Shown: positions 49,242 to 61,620, counted from the first letter of the stretch. The stretch is 64,000 bases of DNA from Rhododendron vialii (GCF_030253575.1 NC_080568.1:9580501-9644500), one strand, 5' to 3'. Numbers and translations: made by a program. The notes: generated by a model not told the origin, from the letters alone.

Positions 49242-49663
49242 ACACATTCGTATTCATAGCCATAGTTGGAACGTTTGTGATGAATGGCAGCTAGAGAGAA
49301 ACCAGCTAGGTGCCAAAACACCTCCATCATGTGCGAGGCGATAAGGATGAGATGAAACAGTGACAACGCAGCAGTCGGTGGGCAAAAAACTATATTTTAA
49401 AGCAATACTAGTGAGAATCGACCGTTACCGGTGTGAATTTTTAAGAGCATCGGTATAACGGGGTGTAGCGATATCAAACGACCCAAAACTGCTACGTAGC
49501 TGCCAATACGCTACGCAGCGGTATTAAGTCACACGTCTCTCTCTTTTCTTTGTCTTGCCTGTTCCATTTTTTTTTTTTTTATCTAGTAGCAAGTCTTTTG
49601 CACAAATGTGCGGACATCATTTTTCTGATGTTATCCGGCCACCAATAAAAACATGCATGCATC

Positions 49664-49709
<46 letters not shown>

Positions 49710-51032
49710 CACGTGACGTGTACGTACAATTGAAAGATGAAACATATATACTTTAATGGGTTCCTTGGGGAAATTTTATAGTAATATAACCGCATAAAAC
49801 CATGCCACCAGTAAAGTGGCGGCCGGAGCAAAGATTATCAAGCATTGAGATCACATACCTAAGCGATGTTTGGAAAACTGAGAGAATGCATGTTCTAACT
49901 TTAATGGGTTCCTTAGGGTAATTTTAATATTTGTGGCAAACATCGCTTAGGGTAGTTTTAATACCTAAGCCATTTGTTAATCCTAGTCTATTCTATCTTT
50001 ACGGTAATATTTTTTTTACTGACTCATATTTAAAATTTTTAGAAATGTTCGGATCATAAAAATTGGTGTTGTAATGGCCCCATAGATCGAGCGAATAAAT
50101 GTCAGAGAGAAGTATGTACCTTGATTTAGAGGATGTACTTATAAAAAGTAATAAATTCAAACTTATAGATATATTAAGAATAAGCCCTATAGATTGATAT
50201 ATAGCAATATCTAATTAAAAAGAGAGATTTTTTGGCCATAAGTTACTCACATGTGCATGTTATATGGGCGCTCAAACTTGGCGGAAGAGTGGCACAAGCG
50301 GCAAAGTGATACTAAATGATAGATTAAGGAGGCAAGGTGCATGTAGGATTTCTTAGACGAAGGGTGCAATGTAAAATAGGATGATAGTTTAAGGGGGTTA
50401 TTTGGAATTAACCCAAATTTAAAAGAAAAAAGGAGAATACTACGTACAAAGAAAGTGTAAAAGAGGGTATTTCTAGGTACGTACACTCTCTTTCTACCTA
50501 GCACTTTTAAAAGAAAAAACAAGAACCTTTCATGTTCGTCTCAAATATAGTGGTGGAGCCATATGGTGGAAAGTAAAGTCACCTTGCACACTACATCCAA
50601 AGTGAAGTTTGAAGCATCTCAGGTGTTATCAACCGACCAATCAAGGTCTAGTTTCTACCACGATTTTAACTTGTGGGCGGTGGAATTAGTCCTCAGAAAT
50701 TTATCAAGGTGTACGTAAGCTAGTCTGAGCATCTTGAATTACGAAAAAAAAAAAAAGTTCACCCGACTATATAGCTAATCCAAACAACCCTCCAAAGTTT
50801 GTAGTATTTGTTTGAAGTCGTTTCTAGTAGAAATTAAAGCCCTCAAGATTGGGAAATTAGCTTTAGATATTCCAGTAAGTTAGACAGTTGCTATCACTCC
50901 TGCTAACTTGTGCTTGTATGCATTCGACCCCTACTGGGCAAATAATACTTGAGAATTCATGTTTTTTTTATGATGTCTAAATGCATGCATGATTCCTCGC
51001 AAATAATATATAATATAGAAACTGTCACATTC
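49242..51032. other. 5' flank of gene B (duplicated module)
   Basis: This is colinear with the flanks of genes A and C. It includes an (AT)n tract at 49668-49702 and a short AGAAAGTGTA...TACACTCTCTTTCT inverted repeat at 50450-50497. No gene was recognised. Confidence 0.6.
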
Positions 51033-51503
51033 AGTGGCGGACCCAAGAATTTGACATAGTGGAGGCGCCAATTTTTTTTGTACAGTAATATACGAGTTAC
51101 AGTTAAGCAAATTTACTTTAAAATAATTTTAGCATTCATGATAAATTAACAATTTTAAAGTATATATGTATTTTAATAACTAGCTATTTGGGCAAACTTG
51201 CGCACCTCGACTATATGCATTAAAACAATATTGTTACATGTTCATCATCTATTTTTCTATTACTAACTTTACGATTACAATTTTGGGGACCAAATGTATA
51301 CAAATGCAATGTGGGCGTAGACTCGAACCCACAAATAGTATAAAAAACAAGATACACACTACTATTTTCTATTACCTTTTGGAAAACCAAAAAAATAACC
51401 CAAAGAAGAGTGTGGGGCAATCTCGAACCCAGATACTTTTTGTTTATAGAGAGAGCACTTTACCACTGCACCGATAGACAACTATGTACACGCATTCGAT
51501 ATA

Positions 51504-51541
<38 letters not shown>

Positions 51542-51614
51542 TAAATTGCAAAAAAAAAAATTTGAAGGGCATGGGGATACGTGACCCCACGTGCCCTATG
51601 GTGGGTCCGCCCCG
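51033..51614. mobile_element. Mutator-like non-autonomous element, 582 bp
   Basis: The ends AGTGGCGGACCCA and inverted TGGGTCCGCCCCG are flanked by an exact 9-bp duplication GTCACATTC (51024-51032 and 51615-51623), as Mutator-like transposases produce. The interior has an (AT)n tract (51508-51537) and two tRNA-like B-box sequences. It is absent at this place in the A and C units. No transposase. Confidence 0.88.
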
Positions 51615-51764
51615 GTCACATTCTCTAGGATAAGTTGAATTTTTGGAAGATATATATTACTTGAGAATTCATGTTTGATTGACGCTCTGGAAGTTTGTGT
51701 TTGAACATCAGAAATTTCACTCAACCAGAGAATTAAATACATGAAGAATATTTCACTCAACCAA

Positions 51765-52028
51765 GTGAACTTGAAACGTTGCAAAATCATTGAGAGTTCT
51801 ATTTGGGCCTCGTTGGTTGGCTACAAAGTGCAAGCCCACACAAATTGGAGGACAAAAACCAAATGGAATAAATCCTGTAACAATGTTATTTGTTGCTTTA
51901 GCCACACCATCTGGTAAACATCTTGTACCCACCATATTTCAGGGTCATGGTGAAGTGCTATAAGTGAAAAGTATAAATCTGTATTGGCTGGAATAATCAA
52001 CTTCCCCTTTCATTGAGGATCAAGCTCA
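51765..52028 (-). pseudogene. P450 last-exon relic upstream of gene B
   Basis: This matches the relic at 9493-9890: GFIPFGFCPPICVGLHF with the same loss of the heme-loop glycine and arginine, and the same deletion of the ExxR region. Here the 3' end of the exon is missing (it stops near LNDFATFQVH) and the stretch around the PERF region has a further deletion. It cannot encode an active enzyme. Confidence 0.85.
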
Positions 52029-52620
52029 TCTACCAGGAACAAATAACAGAGAGAACAAAAGGAGGAAAGTTATGCAGTGAATTTTATATTCGATGCATTC
52101 TGCCGTCTCAAATTCAGCTCGAATTATGCTTGTGGCCCATTGGCGACACACATGTCTCAATCAAGCCCGGCTCCAAGGTTTTCGAGATCCTCGGCCAATC
52201 CTAAAAATGAGACCCTTACTAGACAAGTTCTACCAAAAAAAAACAACAATAATAACAAATAGTCACAATATGGAAAGGAAAAACTATAAAAAGTACTCAT
52301 CTTTCATTATGTAATAAGAACACAAACTACAAAGTCTCAAAAACATATTTCATCACAAACTAACAAATACATGTCATCATAAGAACGCATGATCATACTT
52401 GAATATTATTCTTTTTATATTTTTAGAAGCAAAAGTATCAATTACACTTGTATAATCTACCTCTTCTACCAATTCACTTCCAATCCACCCACTAATCCTA
52501 TGTCACCCCACAAAGATACAACCAGCACAAACCACTTGGAAGTGACACCATCGACAAAGCCCATCTAAAAACAGAAATTTAGATCTATTGCTATAAGTTT
52601 TCAGTTTCTCCTTCTATTAA
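52029..52620. other. P450 relic flank, then unassigned sequence
   Basis: 52029-52430 matches 9891-10317 and ends the duplicated module. 52431-52620 shows nothing recognisable. Confidence 0.5.
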
Positions 52621-52623
52621 AAT

Positions 52624-52770
52624 TAGAAGTTCACACACAATTGTTCTTTCTTTTCTCTTGCGCATGCCGTAGCGTCCACAAGCTAGTCTATGCATTTAAT
52701 AGAAGTTCACACACAATTGTTCTTTCTTTTCTCTTGTGCCTACCGTAGCGTCCGCAAGGTAGTCTATGAG
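52624..52770. repeat. Tandem duplication, unit about 77 bp
   Basis: AGAAGTTCACACACAATTGT...CTCTTG(C/T)GC..CCGTAGCGTCC(A/G)CAAG occurs twice in a row (starting at 52625 and 52702). Confidence 0.85.
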
Positions 52771-52795
52771 CAACAGGACGAAGCAATCTTTGGAC

Positions 52796-52920
52796 ATGCG
52801 TCATTTAGGTTCGTTTAATCTACACAGACCTGGCATTTTCCATGTTTCTTCTTCACACGCGTCATTTAGATTCGTTTAATCTACACAGACCTGCCATTTT
52901 CCATGTTTCTTCTTCACACG
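52796..52920. repeat. Tandem duplication, unit 62 bp
   Basis: GCGTCATTTAGGTTCGTTTA...CATGTTTCTTCTTCACAC occurs twice with two or three differences, just before an unrecognised open frame. Confidence 0.88.
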
Positions 52921-53145
52921 ACCGTGTTGGCTAACCAGGTCGGGTATTGGACCTCCTTGACGGCTTGGGCTTTCAAGACAAACCTCCTCAACGACTGCCT
53001 CGGTATGATATTCTCTCACGCCATTGTGAGCGATGCTTCTACTTTGACCTTTAGATGGCTGAAGGAAATTGTAGCCCCAGCTCTGGTGGATGTGATGGCC
53101 ATTTTTAAACCGTACAGAAGGAAATATGGAACCAATGAAAATTAA
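52903..53145 (+). CDS. Unrecognised 80-codon open frame
   Basis: The frame starts MFLLHTTVLANQVGYWTS inside the second 62-bp repeat. It continues with normal-looking composition (NDCLGMIFSHAIVSDAS, FRWLKEIVAPALVDVMAIF) and ends KYGTNEN. I do not recognise it. It lies about 215 bp beyond the 3' end of the DUF2301 gene on the opposite strand (convergent). It could be the last exon of a small gene, a captured exon or chance. The balanced amino-acid make-up is the only argument for coding. Confidence 0.3.
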   Translation: MFLLHTTVLANQVGYWTSLTAWAFKTNLLNDCLGMIFSHAIVSDASTLTFRWLKEIVAPALVDVMAIFKPYRRKYGTNEN

Positions 53146-53360
53146 ATACAGGAATAACTTCATTCTTCTATGAGATTAGCTTACAACAAAGGGCAAAGAT
53201 ATATGTGACAGTGCATTGTTGATTTTACAGAACATAACGGCATTACAAAGCGAGGTTCTTTTGCTAAATTTAAAGTAGCATCACCTATGACGCAACAGAA
53301 CCATTTTTCTATAAGAACCAAGGGTCATTCTTTTGTTTTCGTTTCAGCCTAATTAAGATT

Positions 53361-56300
53361 CTAACTGAACTTTTGCTGCTCAAGTTTCTCAACAAGAGCC
53401 TTCTTTTGATCCTCTGGCAAAGCTTTGAAGGTGAAGACAGACTTGTCTCCAATATCATCCTGGGAAGTAAGAAACCAAATGTCAAGTGAATGCAATCACA
53501 TGTGACAGGAATATAAACAAATTGCATTGTAGAATATTCCGCAAACTAAATGGGATTTAAAAGATCTACCTTAATAGGCTGAGAGAACTTCCTTCCAGCA
53601 AAAATCACGAAGAGTCCCATCCACACACCCAGTAGAGTTACCTTCACTGCATCATCCATTATACCAGTCTATACAGTACAAACAAAGCTCATGAGTATCG
53701 AGAGGAAGAAGCATTACCATCCGAAATCGTACGTCTATACTTAATGCATGAACCAATAAAGTAGAGTTCTCGAAAAAAATATTCATGGTTTCCAAGATGC
53801 CCATTTCTGAAGTCCAATATTTGACAATCTCAATCCCATTGAAACAATTACTTGGTCAATGCTACCCATTAATTAGTCTTATGGGCCGTTTTCGTATCTT
53901 CCGGGTTGTGCTTCAAAAGACAATTACAATAATGGATACATGTAGAAATTGGAAGGATATTAGAATCCCAAGGGAATAAGCTGGGAATTGTTTGTACTGG
54001 TCCTTTTGGTTGCATACATTCCTTGGCATGTGATTTGGTCACAAAGAGATCAGGCTACCTGGCTTTCCCAAACTAGATCATTCAATTTTCACCAAACTAT
54101 AGTCCTAAACCTTGGCCATAAAACTTACAGGGTTACACCCTTGCAACATAAGTTACCCATGAAGACCTTGTTGAGCGATAAAATCAAAAAAAGAGTTAAA
54201 GAGGGCTCTAAACAGTTATAATCATGAGAGTACCAGGTGCCCAAGAAGGACCGAGGGAATGATAAAAGTCAGGATACCAGCCTCCAACTTTCCATAGCAG
54301 AGGCCTGTTCAATAATAAAAGTAACCACATATAAGGATTCCCACAATAAAATAGTGCTGAACTTTCAAACGAAGTATATGATATGACGGGCTTCTCATTC
54401 ATTGGCAAACAAGATCTGACTATCTGTGATTCTGTGAATAATTGAGTGTCCAATATATATAGAGCTTTATAAGATATCAGTGAACCAACCAACTGGTTTT
54501 CAGGAATAAATAAATAAATTCTCTCAATGAACCGAAAAACATTCAGGGCTATCCTCTTGTTGCACAAAGACTGAAAAATGAGAATCATAAAGACAGCTAA
54601 AAGTATTAACCTCCACTCGAGTAAAAAGGGAAGCAGAATAAGACACGCACTCATGCACACTTTGGCAAAACAGTGTGAAGCAATGGTTCAGTCCTTCTGA
54701 GGGATGAGTGTCTACTGTTTAATGAATCCAGAAAACAGAAGTTTACGACTGGTTGTAAAAAAGATGAAAAACAGACAGAACGTAGCTCAGAAGTTTGTTT
54801 TTGGGTAAGTTTGTATGTAGTTTTTGTCAACAAGGGTAGTATATCAAACAAATGTGAACCACATTTACATCTCAAAGCTGCTGGCGCTCCTTAGATATAG
54901 TATATCGAAGTAAATCTTAGTCATCGACTCGTAACTTTGTGTTTGCAAAATTTGATATTGTCAAGCATTGGATTTGTAAATTTCTCATATAATCTTCCCA
55001 ACTATGAGCATCAAGCCAATTTCAGTGAAAATTCTTGTTAAGTATCTGACTCAAAACCAATTGGCAGTGAATAGAGAGGCTCCCAAACTCTTATAGGAGT
55101 AATAGCTTTAGAGGTAACAATTTACACATGTGGCTTGCAAGTTCTAATAATTCTTTTAGTGCAGCCTACAGTTCCAAAGGTTAAACAATGTGACTAGGAA
55201 CCACGGTATCGTGCTACAATCCCTCCCTGCCCCCCACAAGCAGGTCCAAAAGGGAAGCACCTTTTCCCACGGAGGTAGGAAATCTTGATTGAAATAGCAG
55301 ACCACAAGCACAAAACTTAGGTTTGGTCTTCAGTAAAACGGGAATGCCACGTGGCTTCATACAAATAGGTAATGACTAGGAATAGATTTGATTATGCATA
55401 TAAGAATATCTACGTGGAACTGGAAATACTCACAACTGAACCATGAAATAAGTACTAAACATGCATGAAATCTTTACCTTCCTTGAAGACAAGTCCTGTC
55501 AATGCTGCAAAGAGTGGCCCAACAAACCAGACAGCTGTTGGGTTGTCAATGACATATTGCACTAAATTCTCGCCAGCTGGTTGAGCAAGGCTGAAATATG
55601 TTGCTAAGGATCCAAAAATCCCGAGTGCCCATAATGCTTGAATAGTGCGCTTGATCTCAGTTACATATATGTGAATCAACACCAATGATAAGCCCAATCC
55701 TCCAGCTCCAAGGACATAAAAGAAATCAAGATTCTGCTTTATTAAGCCGCTCAATGGAGAGTCATCGGGAAGGAAAGCCGTAGAAGCAGCAATAACAAAA
55801 GAGGTAGCTGCAGTCACTAATCCTGATCTGTACAAAATCACCTGTTGCATCAGGCCAAGTATCATTGCGATGCTACTAAATAAGCAATTTTACTGTGAAC
55901 TAGATGAGCCGCAATTATTTTAATGATGGTAGCAACATCGTTGAGCGATTCTCCGTACCTTTCAAATCTACTCTCGTTTTGATTACGGCCTCGAACAAAT
56001 CGCTACATTCCAATACTTATTCCTCTTTCACTCATCAAAATTTTTTTATGATGGCATGATGTATCAAATATAACCTAATTCCAGTGATAAAGGAATGATC
56101 TCTCAAACATAACCTAATTTGTGCAGCTTGCTTTATTCTATTCCAAGAATAGATTGAATTTTCTTTTTTGAACTGCCATAAACTTCCAAAAGTTATCAAG
56201 ATCTTAGTTCAGTACATTAGGAAGAATACATTGTTCTAAAAATTCTGTACTTCGAACTTACTTTTTCATGAACAACTACGTAATTAAGTTCATTCCCCAA

Positions 56301-58340
56301 ATAATGAATCTTCCGCAGCTGGAGGAGGATAATTTAGTCCACAGAAGGGCTGAGGCAGTCAATGAGGATTAAAGGCTGTTGACAATGACTTGATGCACTT
56401 TCTGGATAGACAATCTTCTGCTTAAGATTACACATCCTAATCTATGTTGGCATCCGTTGGAAAAAAAAAACTACTCGGTTGCATATCTTTGCAGTTCTAT
56501 TTTAGCTTGGCTTGGGGTACAACCTCGTATAGTCAACTTCTTTATGGAGTAATAAAATTCGTTGAGGAATAAGGGGCCGCTGCTCCTATTCAGTATTGAG
56601 AGGTCCCCTGGGCAGTGAGGAAGTATTGGAGATCGGCCCCTGAACATCTGAAGGTACACACTGAACAGCATTTTGAACATATGAAAAGGGGTAAATAGAG
56701 AAGTCAATGAACAATTACAAAATCCAATGACTTTGGACCAATGTGTTTTTGGTTTTGTACCTTTCTTAAACAGAAGTGCTATTGACAAGCAAGCATCGAA
56801 GGTAGAAGAAGTCTCAACAGTCAAGGTTCAAGCATCAAAAACTAGTTATGCAAGTATTTCTCAAAAGCATGGTTGCAGGAAAGCCGTCAATTGGGAGCTC
56901 CAGCATTCTTATCAAGTATTTAAGGCACACAGGATTAAGGCACACGGGATTACATTAGAAGAGATCGATTAAACAGTCCATAGAGCGAATCCAGGATATT
57001 TCACTAGTACATGGAGATTAAGAGAGTCCATTGAGCTTCAAGTCATCATGTCCGAGGCTTTGGTTCTTCATTACCTCCTTGTTGGTGAAGACCTTTGGTG
57101 GAGTCCAAGGGCATTGATAAAACCGTAAAAGACCTCTGGTGGATTCAAATGACATTGGTGAAGACCTTTGTTGGATTATCGTCTTGTGGACTCATTGCTA
57201 CGTTCATATGTATTCAGCACGAGCAACACAAGTCATAGATTTTCGGGTTAATAGTGATCAGTAAGCTAAAGCACATTGTACCCGTTTGATATTATTGCGC
57301 TATGTTTTCTAGACATCATTTGCCTTGAAAAAAAAGTAGATGATCAATTTATAACCCCACCAATTGGGCTTTTTCATGTTGAAAAAAGGAGGGTCTCATT
57401 GGCACGGTTTATTTGCATTAATTACTTGCGATTTATTTTAGTAATAAGTAGCTAACCAATCGGACAAAGAAATCTTCTTTCATCACCTAAAACAAAACCA
57501 CCAATTTCCATGGGTAAGAGGTTGTCTTACATGTAAGCGCAACATTCAAAATGCTTAAGCAAAATTAGTGTGGAATATTGCCTTGTTGTAACGAACCTAT
57601 CATCGCGCTCTGTCCTTTTTTGCTTGAAATATGTACGTGTAGTCAAGGTACACCACACCTCCGCTAGTGAGCATTACTCCATCATACCAAACAACTATCG
57701 GCACAAGACCCACCTCACTTGTGTCGGAGCCAAGACTAAACTCTCACTGCATGTAAGTGGTGTTAGGATAGGTTTAACCCCCGCTACCAAGACTTGAATC
57801 TGGGTTTTGTCCAACAAAAGATCTGAGTTTCCACAGCTAAACCAACACCAACACCTCATTGGTCTATCGTTGCACTCTCGACCTAAAATGAGCATATCCG
57901 AAATGTCTCAGGCATAACTTAATGTGCATATAGATATTATTGTGTATTTGGCATAGTATGAGGTGTAAGACCCCAAACCCATTATTTCAACCAGGAAATA
58001 TATTGTTTCGATAAATAAATTAAAATAAAAGGAATGAAATAAAACGATGAACACGCACCTCTCGAATGTCATTAGGATCAACAGTCCAAGGACCATAAAT
58101 TCCTTGATAAACTGCTACTGAGTTTGGGTCCACAGAAGTATCAGAGCTTTCACCTGAGGCTTGGCACTTGACGGATCCCTTTGCAATCAAAGCCCCATTA
58201 CATGGCCCAGATACACGGCGAAGAGACGTATAAATTTTGTTTGGCGTGAGTAACACTGATTTCGCCTTAGAAGAAGAAGAAGAAAGATTTGGACACAGAG
58301 GAACGAAGACCAAGGCAGCAGACAGCACTCTAGTGGCCAT
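53361..58340 (-). CDS. Chloroplast DUF2301 membrane protein (five exons, complete)
   Basis: The protein family has unknown function and is shared by cyanobacteria and plant chloroplasts. Exons: 58340-58059, 55841-55478, 54304-54234, 53668-53570 and 53459-53361; the borders are GT/AG, the phases agree, and the product is 304 residues. Residues 1 to about 59 are Ser/Arg-rich and end VKCQAS, as in a chloroplast transit peptide. DUF2301 starts at VYQGIYGPW and continues with VILYRSGL, LSLVLIHIYVTEIKRTIQAL, FVGPLFAALTGLVFKEG and FIIPSVLLGHL. About six membrane segments lie between residues 97 and 285. The C-terminus is a charged tail (ALPEDQKKALVEKLEQQKF). The start at 58340 (GCCATGGCC context) is chosen over an in-frame ATG at 58370. 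Probable thylakoid or envelope location is an inference. Confidence 0.9.
55842..58058. other. Intron 1 of the DUF2301 gene
   Basis: This 2.2 kb intron holds a SINE-like segment (57560-57858) and a short degenerate repeat of GAAGACCTTTGGTGGA (57083-57175). A plus-strand open frame at 56727-56972 is not recognised and is probably chance. Confidence 0.55.
57560..57858 (-). mobile_element. Possible tRNA-derived SINE
   Basis: The minus strand starts GGTGTTGGTTTAGCTGTGGA (A-box like, TGGTTTAGCTGTGG). About 45 nt on is AGATTCAAGTCTTGG (B-box like), the head layout of plant SINEs. The 3' end and target duplication were not found. Confidence 0.45.
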
Positions 58341-58424
58341 GGCAGGCTCTGACTGTGAGCCAAAATACAAGCAGAAGCTATAAGCATCTTCACTTCCTTA
58401 ATAATATTGGTTATTTAAAACTAT

Positions 58425-60240
58425 TTTCCGCATCCAAAAATTTATATGTTGCGATACTGCATATTGTAAAAAGAGAATAAGTTAATCACGGACGAGCAAT
58501 GAATAAGTATTCATGGGGCCGTGCAATCTCAGCCGTCCGTTTCGGCAATCAATGGTTGAGATATTTTTAAAATATTATCGGAGTTTAGCACGGAAGCACA
58601 GAAAAGTTCGTAGGACTGAGTGCAGGCATGCCAGGACTTGTCGCTTCCAAAGTAAAGGACTGAAAGAGCCCCTTTCTGACTTCTAACCGTGAGAGCGAAA
58701 GTGTTGTTTAAGGGCGAGATCACAATGTTGGTTTCGTGGTTTGACACAACGGTGGGGGACTTAATATTTGCTAACTGTGTAGGACAGAAAGAACAACGTA
58801 AAGAACTTTATTATATCGGAATAATAAAGTTTGCGTACAACGAAAAGATAAAAAATCCAATAATTATTGTCAGAATCTAGAAATTCATTAACAAGATACC
58901 ACCATCTCTATAATAATAAAAAATGGTCGAAACCACTAACTATTGTCAGAACCTAGAAATTCATTAACAAGATAACACCAAATCTATATAATAATTAAAA
59001 AAACAGAATCAGTAAATGCAGATAATGCATACCACATTCCAAAAAGAGAGGATCCAAAACCTGAAATCAGTCATTCCAATCAGTCATTCCAAACATTAAA
59101 TAACTCATATCCTCCTTTACAACAGCATCCCATTTTCCTATCCGGCTTTGACATAATCATATAAAAAATATTTTGAGTTCTCAAACCATTTTGGTTGTTT
59201 GTATATTAAACAGATTTAACTTGATTCAAAGCAAAAGTATATAGCTAGTAAAACCGAAAAAGACAATACTTGGTTTTCACGAACAAGAAGAAAAGAGCTC
59301 ACAAATATTTATGTAAGTCATTTTCCTTGTAGACAATCAGGTTCAGGGATCATGCCCACCCAATAAAGATGTATGATGTATGTAAACATATAGTTGAAAT
59401 ATGCATCAGAGGCACCAACTGCACATACTTAAAAATGTATTGAAACAATATTGGTAACCTAGATGTTAGTAAGCTTCAATTTTTTTATGAACATTCAAGT
59501 TTTATGAAGTTAGTTAAGTCATACTGAGAGCCCCTTACTTTTCTACCCGATACACTAAGGAAGCAGAAAACAATTACCTCAGGATTCGCTAGCCTTTGCT
59601 TTTGTTATATTCAGAGCATGTGGAACAAATAGTATCATAAGTAAAAAGAGTATTTTTACATTCTAAAAGGAACTTTTTCCAACATCCAAATGCAGACTCG
59701 ACAGAATGCCATAGAAAAGACTCTTTACTATTCAACATATGCCACACCATGCCCCATCTTTACTTGTTCCCTAATAGCAGTAAAATGACCAACATGGAAC
59801 CCCATACAGCCCCCATACACAGGCAGTAACATCATTTCATCGTATTTGTATTGTAAATACACACACTACACTACAAGAATTCGTAGGAGACTTCCAATAC
59901 TCATAATCAGAACAATGCAAAGAACACAATCTGTCCAAAAGACTCAATGCAATTTCATAGGCCCAAAATAGCAAAATCAGTACCAAATCAAAATCACACC
60001 ATTATGGCCAAGTTTTCAAAATCTTCAACATTCTAAAATAGTTTGCATTTTGTAGACAGAAACCACATAGGCACGTACCATAAACCTTAAATCGGACAAA
60101 AACAGAAACTTATAGGGTTTCAAAATTAGGCTGATTCAAAAAAAAAAAAAAGAAAGAAAGAAAGACAACATTCGGAAAATACTCTAAATTAGAGAAACTT
60201 GAGGGTTTGAAAAAGCGAAGGACTAATATTAGTCGATACA
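58425..60240. other. Intergenic (or 5' UTR intron) stretch
   Basis: No gene was recognised. 58520-58570 (CAATCTCAGCCGTCCGTTTCG) resembles 33300-33345. An imperfect duplication of AGAAATTCATTAACAAGATA occurs at 58879 and 58961. Confidence 0.4.
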
Positions 60241-60253
60241 AGCGGGTCTTCTT

Positions 60254-60357
60254 TTTTTTTTTTGGTAAACTTTGAATATTTATAAAGCTCAAACAAGGAT
60301 TACGACAGGCCTTAGCCAAAACAAGGAGAAAACACAACCTATCAGCTATGCACAAAG
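60254..60357 (-). mobile_element. Very short 5'-truncated LINE insertion, 104 bp
   Basis: Poly(T) followed by GGTAAACTTTGAATATTTAT is flanked by an exact duplication GGGTCTTCTT (60244-60253 and 60358-60367). Confidence 0.8.
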
Positions 60358-60521
60358 GGGTCTTCTTCGCAACGCACTAGACCCATGCACGGCGGCGAAA
60401 TGCCAAGGAATCCAACCCGCCGTGTCAGCTCCTAGTCAAGCGGCGCACCGATGACCACCCGCTGCCGTGCACAGCCCCAAAAATATGCCCCAACTCTTGG
60501 TCCAAAAAGTAAATTGAGAAT

Positions 60522-60522
60522 C

Positions 60523-60562
<40 letters not shown>

Positions 60563-60720
60563 TGGTAATGAGAGCTAGAGACCGAGTGGCTGCATCATCG
60601 TCTGTAAAACGTTCAGAGTGAATGAAGGAGAAGAAAGGATAAGAAGCGTTTCTCCGTTGATAAGTACCAACGTTTTCCTTTGGATTCAATTTGTAGTAAT
60701 CTAATTGGACACATGAATCC
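60522..60720 (-). other. Candidate 5' UTR exon of the DUF2301 gene
   Basis: On the minus strand, a C/T-rich leader-like sequence runs to TCTCATTACCAG followed by GTTTCTCTCTC, a good splice donor at about 60560, next to a GA microsatellite (60523-60559). A fitting acceptor (GGCTCACAG) lies just before the ATG at 58340. No protein evidence supports this exon; it is an inference. Confidence 0.3.
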
Positions 60721-60784
60721 AGAGTGATCAGAAATTTCAAATTTGTCTTTTTGCACTAAAACAAGAATAGCTAGAGGAATATAA

Positions 60785-61005
60785 GAATATAAGTATTTGT
60801 TTTTAAATAGGTACTTATTTTCAATTTTTAAACTAAAAAATAAAAAGCTTATTAAAATCTAAAAATATACAATATTGATCTTATTTGAAAAATTATATTG
60901 ATCTTTCAAACAATGCAAAAAAAATTATTTTCGTAAACTCATTATTTTTAAACTTGAAAATTACAAATAAGTATTTATTTTTTTAAAAAGTTTATGAATC
61001 TAAAA
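60785..61005. repeat. AT-rich palindromic repeat
   Basis: AAATAGGTACTTATTTTCAA near the left and TTACAAATAAGTATTTATTT near the right form a loose inverted repeat. The middle resembles the MITE at 6135-6374 (GATCTTTCAAACAAT). Confidence 0.5.
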
Positions 61006-61009
61006 CATC

Positions 61010-61620
61010 AACCATAGTTGTCAATCCCGTACTGTACCGGTCGGTACGTACTGGATTTGAAAAAAAATCGGTACCCTAACACCCCAATACCGTTCCGGAC
61101 TGAATACTGGATCTTACCGTCGTCTCGGGAAATACCGGCCGAGACAAGGTAACAGGAAATCCCGTCCGGTATTTTGCAGAACGAATTTTTTTTTTTTTTA
61201 TGGGTATGATGTATTAACCAAAAAAAATAAAGGGACAGAAATTTTTGTATGGGTATGATGTAATGTATTAATTGGTTTCCGAATCAATTTTTCCAAATTG
61301 CCTTTGACCACAGCCCATTTTCCTGAGCACGCAAGACTCTTCTTGGGTCCTCATTCACAAGTCCATTAGTGTGCAAAGTCATTTAAGATAGAAAAGAATT
61401 TTGTAACTAGGCAATGTGGAACAAAAGACAAATACATAAGTGTTTTATGATGAATTGTATGGTATGAAGGATTTTTTTGAATTATAATTATATATAATTA
61501 TTATATATATTGTAGTTGCGGTAAATCCAAAACGGTACCCGGTATTTGACCGGTACCGGTATGTACCGTACCTGTAGAAAAACTGGTACCCTGACCGGTA
61601 CGGTATTCAGAACATTGCAT
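61010..61620. repeat. GGTACCGGTACGG-rich dispersed repeat
   Basis: Both ends are dense in GTACCGG/CCGGTAC words (61020-61165 and 61515-61610), separated by an AT-rich middle. The layout suggests a non-autonomous DNA element. Ends and target duplication are not resolved. Confidence 0.5.

Noticed and set aside
56471-56972. 117- and 81-codon frames inside intron 1 of the DUF2301 gene
   Set aside because: They overlap on opposite strands and have no recognisable family; splice-consistent exons of the host gene lie elsewhere.
57695-57860. Possible functional tRNA gene
   Set aside because: A- and B-box-like words are present but no cloverleaf with paired acceptor ends could be drawn; SINE-like call kept instead.
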